Shown here: piece after piece, positions 33,211-42,448 of the stretch
How positions within the stretch are numbered: position 1 is the stretch's first letter
Layout of the letters: each line of letters opens with the position of its first letter
DNA from: Saccharothrix ecbatanensis
GTDB taxonomy: Bacteria; Actinomycetota; Actinomycetes; Mycobacteriales; Pseudonocardiaceae
Assembly (NCBI RefSeq): GCF_014205015.1
Contig: NZ_JACHMO010000001.1
Coordinates: 2,356,001 to 2,420,000 of the forward strand
Reading direction: 5' to 3'
Length of the DNA stretch: 64,000 bases
Position numbers and translations under genes: made by a program
The notes under the pieces: model-generated
What the model was told of the DNA's origin: nothing
What the model saw: only the letters and a program-made list of their open reading frames with translations
Database searches by the model: none

Positions 33211-33477
33211 ATGCAGCGGGTGAACGACAAGGCGCCGGCCGACGGGGACGCGGCCGGCGCCACCGTCCCGAGCCCTCTGCCGAGAAAGCCGATAGTGACC
33301 GCCATTCCCGGTGACCGCGACGCCTCGACCCTCGTGCTGATCTGCGACCACTGCGGTCGCACCTACCCGGAGCCGAGCCCCGAGTGGGCGGGCCTGTGGC
33401 AGGCCGCCACCGCCGCCGGGTGGGGCGGCCGGGGCAGACCCGTCGGACCGCACCGGTGCCAGGTCTGCGCCGTTTGA
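33211..33477 (+). CDS. Small zinc-ribbon-like protein
   Basis: 88 residues with two cysteine pairs, ICDHCGRTY and HRCQVCAV, spaced 37 residues apart, which probably bind one zinc. The N-terminal third is Ala/Pro-rich and likely disordered. Family not recognised. ATG 33211 or GTG 33223-type downstream starts are possible; no strong ribosome site. Confidence 0.55.
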   Translation: MQRVNDKAPADGDAAGATVPSPLPRKPIVTAIPGDRDASTLVLICDHCGRTYPEPSPEWAGLWQAATAAGWGGRGRPVGPHRCQVCAV

Positions 33478-33556
33478 CCCGTGTACGTCAGCGGGCCTCG
33501 CACAGGCCGAAGCCACCCGGTTTCCATCCGGCAGCGAATCAAGCGGATCCAGCGGA

Positions 33557-34435
33557 TCAGCCCGCCACGGCGTCCCGCTCCGACTTCACCCGGGTCAGCA
33601 GGTACCCGGCCACCGCGGCGAGCGGGAACATCACCACCCCGTACACGGCGGCCGGCACGGCGAGTTGCTCGCTGCCGAGCACGGTCACCGCGACCGTGAT
33701 CGCCAACGTGCTGTTGTGGATGCCCACCTCGAACGCCGACGCGATCGCCTGCCGCTTGCCGACCTTCGCCAGCCGGGGGATCAGGTAGCCGGCGGTCAGG
33801 CTGCACGCGCAGAACAGCACCGTCACCAGCCCGATGTCGGCCAGGTAGCCGCCGATGTTCTCCCGTTCGGCGACGATCGTGCCCGCGATGACGGCCACCA
33901 GCACCACCGCCGAGAAGATCCGCACCGGCTTGTCCGCCCGGTCCGCGAACGCGGCCGACCAGCGGCGCACCAGCATGCCCAGCACCACCGGCACCAGCAC
34001 GATCGCGAACACCTGCGCGACCTTGCCGAACTCCAACCCCACCGCGCCCTCGGCCGACGGCTCGAAGTAGTCCAGCGCGAAGTTGACCACCAGCGGCAGG
34101 GTCGCCACGGCGAGCACCGAGTTCACCGCGGTCAGCGTGATGTTCAGCGCGACGTCACCGCGGAACAGGTGGCTGAACAGGTTCGCCGTGGTCCCGCCGG
34201 GCGACGCGGCCAGCAGCATCATGCCGACCGCCAGCACCGGGTTCAGCCCGAGCACCACGACCAGCCCGAAGCACACCACCGGCAGCAGGATGAGCTGCGT
34301 CGCCAACGCGACCGCCACCGCTCGCGGCTCCCGTGCGATCCGGGCGAAGTCGGCGACCGTCAACGACAGCCCGAGCCCGAACATGACCACGGCCAGCGCG
34401 ATCGGAAGTCCGACGCTCGTCAGTGCGGAGTCCAC
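33557..34435 (-). CDS. Bile acid:sodium symporter (BASS) family transporter
   Basis: 292 residues with about ten helices. Family hallmarks: VVMFGLGLSLTVADF near the N-terminus, MLLAASPGGTTANLFSHLFRGDVALNITLTAVNS (the crossover sodium-binding region) and EVGIHNSTLAITVAV (second crossover). GTG 34435 has AGGTGG 5 nt upstream. Bacterial members import organic acids or sulfonated compounds with sodium; substrate unknown here. Confidence 0.9.
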   Translation of the reverse strand: MDSALTSVGLPIALAVVMFGLGLSLTVADFARIAREPRAVAVALATQLILLPVVCFGLVVVLGLNPVLAVGMMLLAASPGGTTANLFSHLFRGDVALNITLTAVNSVLAVATLPLVVNFALDYFEPSAEGAVGLEFGKVAQVFAIVLVPVVLGMLVRRWSAAFADRADKPVRIFSAVVLVAVIAGTIVAERENIGGYLADIGLVTVLFCACSLTAGYLIPRLAKVGKRQAIASAFEVGIHNSTLAITVAVTVLGSEQLAVPAAVYGVVMFPLAAVAGYLLTRVKSERDAVAG

Positions 34436-34592
34436 GGCGACCACCTGCGTTTCTGCGTCGAGCCCGGCATCGGGAGGAGCCGCATCTTCCCCCAGAACGG
34501 GACGGAATGGGGAGGCCCGACACCGGTTCGATGGCATTCGGTGATCAAGGCGTGCGAGCACGCCGACCGTGTCGTGAGCGTTGAATTCGGGG

Positions 34593-34659
34593 GTCCTGAA
34601 CGTAGGACACGGTTGTTCTGAACGTAGGACTCGCGGGTTCTGAACGTAGGACTCGCGCG
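34593..34659. repeat. 22-bp tandem repeat, three units
   Basis: Units GTCCTGAACGTAGGACACGG, GTTCTGAACGTAGGACTCGC and GTTCTGAACGTAGGACTCGC (each then 2-3 nt), in an otherwise empty 296-bp gap. The core TGAACGTAGGAC is invariant, and in unit 1 GTCCT/AGGAC can pair. Confidence 0.85.
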
Positions 34660-34731
34660 GTGGGAGGGTTGGCTGTTAGCGTTAACAACGCGTGGGCGCG
34701 GTGCCTCGGCGGCGCATCGCGCCCGCGTGCG

Positions 34732-35732
34732 CTACCGACTTCCCAGTTGCGCCAGCGTGCGGCCGACGTTCTGCTCCACGATGTCCAGCATCCCGGCCCG
34801 GTGGGGGAAGTCGCCGTCCAGCAGCCTGAGCGGTCCCGCCACCAACGACAGGTAGGTGGCCAGCCGGTACAGGCGCAGCCGGGCGGGGTCGAGGTCCGGG
34901 TTCGCGAAGTGGCGGTAGTGGGGACCGAACCTCAGCTCCAGGAAGGCGTGCTCCCACTCGACGTCGAAGAACACCGCGCCCTCGATGTCGATCAACACCG
35001 GCTCGTCGCGTTCGGCGTCGACGAGGACGTGGTCGGGGCCTAGCTCGCCGTGGACCAGACCGAATCGGGATCGCGGCGCGACGTCGGCATGTCTCGTCCG
35101 CAGCCGGTCCGCCAGCCGATCCCGCACGGCGTCGAGCCGGTCGACCCGGTCGGCGGACGCGGTGAGGTTGGTGAGTGCTTGGCGCAGCACGACGTCTTCG
35201 AGGCGTTCGAGCTTTTCGAGGGGTTCGTGCGGCTTCGGGTCGGCGGTGTGGGCGTGCATGTCCCGCACGGCGGTCCCGAGCTTGGCCAGCACGCCTTCGG
35301 CCCGCTGCGGATCACGGGCCGTCAACTCCTCCAACGTGCCGCCGCGAACGTCCTCGACCACCGCCACGTCACCCAGCGGCCCACCGGCCTCGCGCAGCAG
35401 CACCCGGGGCGCCCGGACGCCTACGGCCGACAGCCGGTCGTGCGCCTGTCGGAACAGTTCCAACCCGGTGGTGTGCTGGAACGGGCTGTCCGGATCCACC
35501 GGCGCGTCCGGCCAGAAGTCCTCGTCGGGGTGCCACACGTAGGCGATCCCGCTGGTGCCGTCGGCCAATCCGAGCCGGTAGACACCCTTCTTCGTGCCAC
35601 CCCGCAGCCGCTCGACCGACACCAGGTCCGGGTTCCGAACACGGCCCGTGTGACACCGCGCAGGTCTTCGAGCCCGAGGTGCTTCCGCACGGCAGGACCG
35701 GGTCCGCTCTCGTCCGATGGCATGTCCGCCAT
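34732..35732 (-). pseudogene. APH-family phosphotransferase with apparent frameshift
   Basis: The main frame encodes a kinase-like protein: VERLRGGTKKGVYRLGLADG, catalytic loop LVHGELGPDHVLVDAE and metal-binding VLIDIEGAVFFDVEWEHA. Upstream of about 35640 that frame has poor third-position GC and no start, whereas another frame from ATG 35732 or 35723 reads MPSDESGPGPAVRKHLGLEDLRGVTRAV with normal codon use. The natural N-terminus is therefore in a different frame and a one-base shift between ~35620 and 35660 separates the halves: a mutation or a sequencing error. Last gene of a leftward operon, 26 bp after the SDR stop. Confidence 0.6.
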
Positions 35733-35758
35733 GATCGCGCACGGGCACGCCGCCCGGT

Positions 35759-36553
35759 TCAGGGCAGGATCGAGTCGACGTAGCCGCCGTCCACGCGCAC
35801 CGCCGCCCCGGTCGTCGCCGACGCCTGCGGTGACGCCAGGTACACCACCAGGTTGCCGATCTCCTCCGGCTCGATCAGCCGCCCCAGCAGGGACTGCGGC
35901 CGGTGCAGGCGCATGAACTCGCGCTGCGCCTCGTCCCACGGCAGCGATCGGTCCACCAGCTGGTAGACGAAGTCCTCGACCCCGCCGGTGTGCGTCGGCC
36001 CGGCGATCACGCAGTTCACCGTCACCCCGCTGCCCGCCGCCTCCTTGGCGAACCCCCGCGACACACCCAGCAGCGCCGTCTTCGACACCCCGTAGTGGAT
36101 CATCTCCGCCGGGATCGCCACGGCCGAGTCGCTGGCGATGTACTGCACCCGCCCCCACCCGCGCTCCCGCATCCCCGGCAGGTACGTGCGGGTCAGCCGG
36201 ACGGCCGCCAGCACGTTCACCTCGAAGTACCGCCGCCACTCGTCGTCGCTGATCTCCAACGCCGGCTTCGCGCCGAAGATGCCGACGTTGTTCACCAGCA
36301 CGTCCACCTCGGGCAGCTCGGCCGCCAACGCCGCCGCCCCGGCCTCCGTGGACACGTCCGCCGGCACGCCGACCAGGTTCGCCCCCGGCACGTCCTCCCG
36401 CAGCCGCGCCACCGCCGCGTCCACCGCCTCGGCCTTGCGCCCGTTCACCGCCGTCCGAGCCCCGGCCCGCGCCAACGCCGCCGCGATCGCCTCGCCGATG
36501 CCCTGCGTAGATCCGGTGACCAGCGCCGTCTTCCCGCTCAGATCCAGGTGCAT
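35759..36553 (-). CDS. Short-chain dehydrogenase/reductase
   Basis: 264 residues, classical SDR. Cofactor motif TGSTQGIG with following Arg (NGRKAEAV) favours NADP; NNVG at the end of strand 4; catalytic Ser in IASDSAV and Tyr-x3-Lys in YGVSK; C-terminal VDGGYVDSILP. Part of a leftward operon (MFS, PLP enzyme, SDR, kinase-like). Substrate unknown. Confidence 0.93.
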   Translation of the reverse strand: MHLDLSGKTALVTGSTQGIGEAIAAALARAGARTAVNGRKAEAVDAAVARLREDVPGANLVGVPADVSTEAGAAALAAELPEVDVLVNNVGIFGAKPALEISDDEWRRYFEVNVLAAVRLTRTYLPGMRERGWGRVQYIASDSAVAIPAEMIHYGVSKTALLGVSRGFAKEAAGSGVTVNCVIAGPTHTGGVEDFVYQLVDRSLPWDEAQREFMRLHRPQSLLGRLIEPEEIGNLVVYLASPQASATTGAAVRVDGGYVDSILP

Positions 36554-36590
36554 GCCGACGATGATCGCGCAGCCGGCCCGACCCCGCCGG

Positions 36591-38000
36591 TCACGAGTAC
36601 AGCGCCCCCAGGAACTCCACCAACAGCCGTTCCCGCAACGCCGGACGTGCCGCGGCGAGCAGCGTGTTCACCGTCGCCATCCGTTCGGGCAGGCCGGTGT
36701 CCCCGGTCATGCCCGCTGCCGCGAGCAACCCGCCGAACTCCTCCGGCGTGAGCGAGTCCGGCTCCAACCCGCCGATGAACTCCAGGACCTCAGGCGCCAC
36801 CGCGACCGGTCCGGCCTCCACCGCCGCCTTCACCGACGCCCGCAGGTCGGCCAGCAACTCCGACTCCTGCCCGTGGTTCGCCGCCGTCACGGTCAGGTGC
36901 AGGTTCGCGGGGGAGGAGCGGTAGGCGAACTGCGGCTGCACGTACCAGTTCCGCGCCTTCATCTCGTCGGCCACGGTGAACACGTCGAAGTCGTCCCGTG
37001 ACGCCGCGACCGCCAGCAACGTCGACGAGGGCGCGCCCAACACCCGCAACCCGTCGATCTCCGCGATGCCCTCGCGCAACACCCGCGTGCTTTCCAACGC
37101 CCGCAACGCCAACGATCGGTACCCGTCGTCACCGATGTGCCGCAGCACCGCCCACGCCGCCGCCAACGGCCCACCTGATCGAGTGGACTGGGTCGTCGAG
37201 TTCAACATCGTGTAGCCGGGCCAGGCGGCCGACGCGAAGTACTGGGACCGGCGCAGGTCGGCCGACGCATGCAGCAGCACGGACGTTCCCTTGGGGCAGT
37301 ACGCGTACTTGTGCAGGTCCACCGAGATGCTGGTGACGCCCGGCACCGAGAAGTCGAACGGCGGCACGTCGGGCCCGTGCGGCAGGACCCATCCGCCGAT
37401 GCACGCGTCCACGTGGAAGCGCACGCCGTGTGCCGCCGCAGCAGCAGCGATGTCCGCGATCGGATCGACCACCCCGTGCGCGTACGACGGCGCGCTCGCC
37501 ACCACCAACACCGTGGACGAGTCGATCGCCGCCGCCATCGCCGCCGCGTCCGCCTGGAACGTCACCGGATCCACCGGCACCGCCACCACCCGCACCCCGA
37601 AGTAGTGCCCAGCCTTGTGGAACGCCGCGTGCGCCGTCTCCGGCAACACCATCGAAGGCCGCTCGACGTCCGGCCGCGCATCCCGTGCAGCGACGACCGC
37701 GAGCAGGCACGACTCGGTGCCGCCGGACGTGACCGTGCCGACCGTCCGGTCATCGCCGCCCAACAACCGCGCGGCCGTGCGCACCACGTCGTTCTCCAGC
37801 CGCAGCAGGCTCGGGAACGCGGTCGGGTCCAGGCCGTTCACCGATGCGGCCAACGCGTGCGCGGACGCGGCCAGCTCGTCCAACCCCGGCAGCGCGCTGT
37901 CGTACACGTAGGCCAACGTCCGACCGCCGTGCGTGGGCAGGTCGCCGGCCCGCAAAGCACGCAGCTCGGCCAGAACGCCATCGGCGGACACGTCGGTCAC
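36591..38000 (-). CDS. PLP-dependent decarboxylase/lyase, S1P-lyase-like
   Basis: 469 residues of the group II decarboxylase fold. PLP-site features: GTVTSGGTESCLLAV, DACIGGWVLP and the Schiff-base Lys in SVDLHKYAYCPKGTS, which is closer to sphingosine-1-phosphate lyase (SVDxHKYGxxPKG) than to glutamate decarboxylase. It would cleave a phosphorylated amino alcohol or decarboxylate an amino acid. GTG 38000 overlaps the stop of the MFS gene (GTGA), so expression is coupled. The SDR downstream could process the aldehyde product; this link is inference. Confidence 0.8.
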   Translation of the reverse strand: MTDVSADGVLAELRALRAGDLPTHGGRTLAYVYDSALPGLDELAASAHALAASVNGLDPTAFPSLLRLENDVVRTAARLLGGDDRTVGTVTSGGTESCLLAVVAARDARPDVERPSMVLPETAHAAFHKAGHYFGVRVVAVPVDPVTFQADAAAMAAAIDSSTVLVVASAPSYAHGVVDPIADIAAAAAAHGVRFHVDACIGGWVLPHGPDVPPFDFSVPGVTSISVDLHKYAYCPKGTSVLLHASADLRRSQYFASAAWPGYTMLNSTTQSTRSGGPLAAAWAVLRHIGDDGYRSLALRALESTRVLREGIAEIDGLRVLGAPSSTLLAVAASRDDFDVFTVADEMKARNWYVQPQFAYRSSPANLHLTVTAANHGQESELLADLRASVKAAVEAGPVAVAPEVLEFIGGLEPDSLTPEEFGGLLAAAGMTGDTGLPERMATVNTLLAAARPALRERLLVEFLGALYS

Positions 38001-39283
38001 CGGGTCTCCTCACGCAGCAGGGGAAGGGCCGCCAACGCCAGCACGGCCGGGATGACGGTGAAACCGAGCAGCGCGGCCGTCACCGCGCCGGAGGACTGCA
38101 CGGCCGAGCCGTCGGTGCTCGCGGTGTACCCGCCCAACGCCAGGACCAGCCCGTACACGCCCGGACCGAGTGCCAGGCCCAACGTCTCGCCGGCCGTCCA
38201 CACGCCGGAGAACAAACCCGCCCGTGTCGCACCGGAACGCTGTTCCTCGGCGGTGATCACGTCCGGCAGCATGGCCAGCGGGAACACCTGCATGCCCGCG
38301 TAACCCACGCCGATCACCGCCATCAGCGCCAGCACCGCCGTCACCGGCAGCACCCGTGACGCGGTCAACCCGGCCACCGCGACCGCGAAGAGCGCCGAAG
38401 CGGCCACCAACCCGACCCGTTTGCCGTATCGGCGGCCGACCCGTTGCCACAGCGGCATGACCAGCAGCGCGGGGCCGACGAACCCGACGAACAGCACGGT
38501 CTGCAAGCCTTGCTCGCCCAATACCAGTCGGGCGAAGTAGTCGACGCCCGCCAACATCGTGCCAAGGCCCACGGCTTGCGCCACGAACACGGTCAGCAGC
38601 AGCCGGAACGCCCGCGACTCGCGAACCACCGCCAACAGCTCGCCGACACCGGCCGCCGACGCCACCCGACGTGAGGCCGGGACCCGGCGCGTGCCCACGA
38701 ACGTTGCCAGCGTGCCGACGACCATCAGCGCCGCGACCGCCACGCCCATCCCCGGATACCCGACGAGATCCCGCACCGCCGGCGCACCCGCGCCGCTGAT
38801 CAGGATGGCCAACGCCAGGAACGCCATCCGCCACGCCATCAGCCGGGTGCGCTCGTCGTAGTCCTCGGTGATCTCGGCGGCCATCGCCACGTACGGCACT
38901 TGGAAGAACGCGTAGGCGGTCGCGCAAGCGAGGAACACCAACGCCACGTACGCCGCCGCGCCGGTTCCGGTGAACGGCCCGGCGAAGAGCAGGGCGAACA
39001 GGACCGAGGTGGCGAGCCCGCCGTGCAGGAGGAACGGTCGCCGGACACCGGCCCGGTCGCTGATCCGACCGGCGACCGGGTTGAACAGGACGTCCCATGC
39101 CTTCGGGGCGAGGACCAGCAGTCCGGCGAGGGCGGCGGGCACGGCCAGGCTGTCGGTCAGGTAGGGCAGCAGGAGCAGGCCGGGCACCGTGGCGAACGCG
39201 CCGGTGACAAAGGACCCCGCCGCATACCCACCCCGAACCCCGCCCGCAATCTGCCGCATAGGCGGAGAAGTTTCGCATTCCAC
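37997..39283 (-). CDS. MFS transporter, sugar:cation symporter (GPH) type
   Basis: 428 residues, 12 helices. GVRGGYAAGSFVTGAFATVPGLLLLPYLTDS and KAWDVLFNPVAGRISDR are typical of the GPH/MFS_2 group, with PYVAMAAEITEDYDERTRLMAWRM as its conserved loop. First gene of the leftward four-gene operon; GTG 39283 is tentative and ATG 39259 possible. May bring in the substrate of the PLP enzyme. Confidence 0.85.
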   Translation of the reverse strand: MECETSPPMRQIAGGVRGGYAAGSFVTGAFATVPGLLLLPYLTDSLAVPAALAGLLVLAPKAWDVLFNPVAGRISDRAGVRRPFLLHGGLATSVLFALLFAGPFTGTGAAAYVALVFLACATAYAFFQVPYVAMAAEITEDYDERTRLMAWRMAFLALAILISGAGAPAVRDLVGYPGMGVAVAALMVVGTLATFVGTRRVPASRRVASAAGVGELLAVVRESRAFRLLLTVFVAQAVGLGTMLAGVDYFARLVLGEQGLQTVLFVGFVGPALLVMPLWQRVGRRYGKRVGLVAASALFAVAVAGLTASRVLPVTAVLALMAVIGVGYAGMQVFPLAMLPDVITAEEQRSGATRAGLFSGVWTAGETLGLALGPGVYGLVLALGGYTASTDGSAVQSSGAVTAALLGFTVIPAVLALAALPLLREETR

Positions 39284-39382
39284 CCACTACCTGCGCGAGG
39301 GCCACTTCGGGCATCGGGCGGCGGGCAGTGCGCGGCGCTGTACGCCGCGAGGGATGGTGCCGGCCACGCGGGGCTGGGGCGT

Positions 39383-39976
39383 TTAGGCCGGGTGCTGTGA
39401 GCGGTTGGTGGTTGGGGTGGTGCCGGTCAGTTCGGCGACCAGTGCGACACCTACCTCGCCCGCCCGCTCTCCACCCGGATGCGCTGCCGTCGCGTACATG
39501 CCTTCGATGACGAGCCAGATCCGCTCAGCCAGCAGTTCGGGGTTCGGGAGGCCGGTCTGCCGGGTCAGCTCACCGATGTGCGCCCGCACGTCCGCCAAGT
39601 GGTCGGCGGCGAACCGGCCCACCTCGTGGTCCGGGAACTCGGTGAAGCAGTTGCGGAACGCGCAACCCCGGTAGTCGACCTCGCCGACCTGGCCCGCGGC
39701 CAACCGCGTGATCGCCACCAACTGCGCCGCCGGGTCATCGACGAGCGGCGCGGTCGCCTGTTCGACCTGGTCCATCCAGAGCGAACGAATCCTTGCGAGG
39801 TGGGCGACGACCAAGGCGTCCTTGCCGGGGAACTCCCGGTACAGCAGGTTCTTCCCGCAGCCGCACTCGTCGACGATCCGCTGCATCCCCACCGCACGCA
39901 CCCCGTGCTCGGTGAAGAGCCGGGCCGCCGTGTCCAAGATGCGGTCCCGAGTGCCCGGTTCCCGCTGACGCGCCAT
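39383..39976 (-). CDS. TetR family transcriptional repressor
   Basis: 197 residues. N-terminal HTH: RDRILDTAARLFTEHGVRAVGMQRIVDECGCGKNLLYREFPGKDALV. Two further Cys lie in YRGCAFRNCFTEF of the ligand domain, a feature of a TetR subgroup. ATG 39976 follows a GTG one codon earlier. It is divergent from the NmrA-like reductase, and three copies of a CGGACC-GATC-GGTCCG palindrome fill the gap, so it surely controls both genes. Confidence 0.9.
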   Translation of the reverse strand: MARQREPGTRDRILDTAARLFTEHGVRAVGMQRIVDECGCGKNLLYREFPGKDALVVAHLARIRSLWMDQVEQATAPLVDDPAAQLVAITRLAAGQVGEVDYRGCAFRNCFTEFPDHEVGRFAADHLADVRAHIGELTRQTGLPNPELLAERIWLVIEGMYATAAHPGGERAGEVGVALVAELTGTTPTTNRSQHPA

Positions 39977-39992
39977 CACGTGAGCAGCTTAG

Positions 39993-40008
39993 CGGACCAA
40001 TCGGTCCG
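39993..40008. promoter_or_regulatory. TetR operator 1
   Basis: CGGACCAATCGGTCCG, one base from the perfect palindrome, 17 bp upstream of the TetR start codon. Confidence 0.8.
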
Positions 40009-40046
40009 TTCCCTTGACGTGGCTCTTCAACGTAAAGCAAGATCGG

Positions 40047-40077
40047 CGGACCGATCGGTCCGGGACTGATCGGTCCA
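40047..40077. promoter_or_regulatory. TetR operators 2 and 3
   Basis: CGGACCGATCGGTCCG (40047-40062) is a perfect palindrome; GGGACTGATCGGTCCA (40062-40077) is a 13/16 copy sharing one base with it. They lie 20-50 bp before the NmrA-like gene. Confidence 0.85.
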
Positions 40078-40097
40078 TAACGGGAAGGAACGGACGA

Positions 40098-41000
40098 ATG
40101 TCGGCACCCAGCGTGCTCGTGCTCGGCGCAACAGGCAGGACCGGCGGCGCCTTAGTCGACCAACTGGTCGACGCCCACCGTGAAGGCGAAGTGACACTGA
40201 TCGCCGCAGTCCGCCGCCCCGAGGCCGCCGCGGCCTTCACGGAACGCGGCATCGAGACACGCCACGTCGACCTGGACTCCGCCGAGCGGCACGGGCTGGC
40301 CCCGATCGTCGCGGCACTGCGGGACGTGCGGCGGGTGTTCCTCGCCTCCGGCTACGACGTGCGGATGCTCAGCCAGGCCAAGGCCGCGATCGACGCCGCC
40401 CGGCTCGCGGGCGTCGACCACCTTGTCCACCTCGGGGTCCACGCCGAACCGGACACCACGGTCGTCCACTACGGCTGGCACCAGCTGGTTGAGGCTCACC
40501 TGGCGCGATCCGGGCTCGGGCACACCAATCTCCACCCGACCGCGTTCATGCAGAACCTGCTGATGCCGGTGATGAGCGACCCGGAGTCGGCCGTGCTGAC
40601 CCACTACATCGGCGACGCACCGACAAGCTGGGTGGACGCGGACGACATCGCGGCGGTCGCGGCGACCATCCTGCGATCACCGGAAGAGCACGACGGCCGG
40701 AGCTACGGTCTCGGCACCGAGGTCGCCACCATCAAAGGTGTCGCGGCCATCCTCACGGAGCTGACCGGGCGGACATGGCGGCACGCGGCGAGGGAACCGG
40801 GGGAGTTCCTGGCGGCGGTGACGGCGGCGGGCGCGGACCCGGTCTACATGGACTGCGTGCGCAACGTCTTCGAACGGATCAGGGACGGATCACTGCCGGA
40901 GGCGGCGGCCACGTTCGACACGGTCGAGCGGATCACGAAGAGGCCGGCCACGTCGCTGCGCACGTTCCTCGACCGTCACCGCGAGCACTTCACAGCATGA
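40098..41000 (+). CDS. NmrA-like NAD(P)-binding reductase
   Basis: 300 residues, atypical SDR. Dinucleotide loop VLVLGATGRTGGALV, later HLGVHAEPDTTVVHYGWHQLVEAHLARSGL and TNLHPTAFMQNLL, as in NmrA/YtfG-type quinone reductases or redox sensors. AAGGAA precedes the ATG. Expression is likely induced when the divergent TetR releases its three operators, suggesting a role in response to a small toxic or redox-active compound. Confidence 0.88.
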   Translation: MSAPSVLVLGATGRTGGALVDQLVDAHREGEVTLIAAVRRPEAAAAFTERGIETRHVDLDSAERHGLAPIVAALRDVRRVFLASGYDVRMLSQAKAAIDAARLAGVDHLVHLGVHAEPDTTVVHYGWHQLVEAHLARSGLGHTNLHPTAFMQNLLMPVMSDPESAVLTHYIGDAPTSWVDADDIAAVAATILRSPEEHDGRSYGLGTEVATIKGVAAILTELTGRTWRHAAREPGEFLAAVTAAGADPVYMDCVRNVFERIRDGSLPEAAATFDTVERITKRPATSLRTFLDRHREHFTA

Positions 41001-41005
41001 ACGGA

Positions 41006-41043
41006 CCGCTGGGGCGTCGAAGGGGTGCTCGACGCCCCAGCGG
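41006..41043. terminator. Bidirectional terminator
   Basis: A perfect 15-bp stem (41006-41020 with 41029-41043, loop AGGGGTGC) between the convergent NmrA-like and GH16 genes. Confidence 0.85.
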
Positions 41044-41050
41044 CCAAGGA

Positions 41051-42433
41051 CTACGACGCAGGCACCGTGTCGACGTGGTCCACGCCGGAGGTGCGGTAGC
41101 CGTTCACGCGCGACTGCACCTGGGCCGGGCTGAGCACCTGGTCCTTGGCGAAGTACACGTAGTCCACGTGCTGCTGGTACGCGCGGTCACCGGGTGTGCC
41201 GACCAGGCCGCCCGAGATGAACCACAGGTTGAAGTTCAGCGACATCGGCGTCTCCGGGTAGTACTTGTCACCGTGATCGGCCACCTGCGCGCCGTCGATG
41301 AAGTACTTCACCCGGCCACCGGACACCTGGATCACCAGGTCGTGCCACCCGGCGTAGCTCTGCCGCTGCTCGGTGTGGATGTTGTCGGCGATCCACGGCT
41401 CGTTCTGGTAGGTCTCCCAGGTCGTCTCGTACATGATGTTGGCGGGCTCGCCCCACCCGCCGTTGGGCAGGTACTCGAAGTCGATCTCGCCGTAGTTCGG
41501 GTCCATGTTGCTGTTGAGCGGCGTGATGGTGAAGAACGTCTGCACCACGTGGTCGCCGTCGGGACCGTAGACCGGCGCGTCGGAGAACTTCACCCGCGCC
41601 GCGTACGTGCCCTCGAAGAACTTCCGCTGGTGGTACAGCTCGGTCTGCCGCGCGGACGACCCGTTGTTGGACGACTCCAGCCGCATCGACTTCTGGCCGT
41701 CCACGGTCGGGAACGTCACCATCGCCGGATCCCACACCGCTCCCGGCACGCCCGGACCGCCACCGCCCGAGCGGACCGTCCACCCGCGCTGGGAAATCCG
41801 CGAGTCCACGGAGCTCGCGTAGTTGAAGTCGTCGAACAACGCCGGGCCGTTCGGGTTCGGCGGAGTCGAGGACGTGGTCGTGGTGGTCGGGCCGGTGCCA
41901 CCGGGCGGCGTGCCCCACAGCAGGGTTCCCGCCCGGTGCACGGTCACCCGTGACCACGCGGAGTAGGTGCTCGCCGCGCGGAACGAGTAGTCGTCGGACT
42001 GGGTGATCGGCCCCCAGTTCGACCGGTAGAACCGCAGTTGCAGGTCACCGGTGTCGGCGCCGGGCCCGAGCGAGCCCGCGCCCGAGGTGAACCCGACCTC
42101 CAGGTACCGGTCGGCCGCGCCGCCGGTCAGCGTGCCGAAAGCGCCGGTCACGTTGGCGCAGCCGCGCACCGCCCACGAGCACGCGAAGCGGTAGCCGACG
42201 TCGGGCGTGTCGCTCTTGAAGTAGTAGCGGACCTTCAACTCGGTCAGCGGCACGGTCGTGCCGCCGGTGTTGACCAGCTTGAACCACGGTTCGACCTGGT
42301 CGGTCGTCGCACCGGACGCGCTGGTCCGGTACTGGGCGGTGACCACGTCGGCGGCGAACGCCATCGGCGCGACCACCAGCGCGGCGACGGACACCGCTGC
42401 GGCTCCGATCGCCGCGATCATGCGTGCGGACAC
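41051..42433 (-). CDS. Secreted CBM3-like plus GH16 glycoside hydrolase
   Basis: 460 residues. Signal peptide to about residue 27 (PMAFA), then a CBM3-type beta-sandwich (~29-160: VEPWFKLVNTGGTTVPLTELKVRYYF), a Thr/Pro linker (TTTTTSSTPPNPN) and a GH16 domain. The GH16 catalytic motif is E316-I-D318-F-E320 in YGEIDFEYL. Cleaves beta-1,3/1,4-glucan or a related polysaccharide. GTG 42433 has GAGGAGA 5 nt upstream, inside the 15-bp gap after the GH20 gene, so it is the last gene of the das-type operon. Such an addition is not part of the Streptomyces das locus. Confidence 0.88.
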   Translation of the reverse strand: MSARMIAAIGAAAVSVAALVVAPMAFAADVVTAQYRTSASGATTDQVEPWFKLVNTGGTTVPLTELKVRYYFKSDTPDVGYRFACSWAVRGCANVTGAFGTLTGGAADRYLEVGFTSGAGSLGPGADTGDLQLRFYRSNWGPITQSDDYSFRAASTYSAWSRVTVHRAGTLLWGTPPGGTGPTTTTTSSTPPNPNGPALFDDFNYASSVDSRISQRGWTVRSGGGGPGVPGAVWDPAMVTFPTVDGQKSMRLESSNNGSSARQTELYHQRKFFEGTYAARVKFSDAPVYGPDGDHVVQTFFTITPLNSNMDPNYGEIDFEYLPNGGWGEPANIMYETTWETYQNEPWIADNIHTEQRQSYAGWHDLVIQVSGGRVKYFIDGAQVADHGDKYYPETPMSLNFNLWFISGGLVGTPGDRAYQQHVDYVYFAKDQVLSPAQVQSRVNGYRTSGVDHVDTVPAS

Positions 42434-42448
42434 AGTGTTCTCCTCAAG

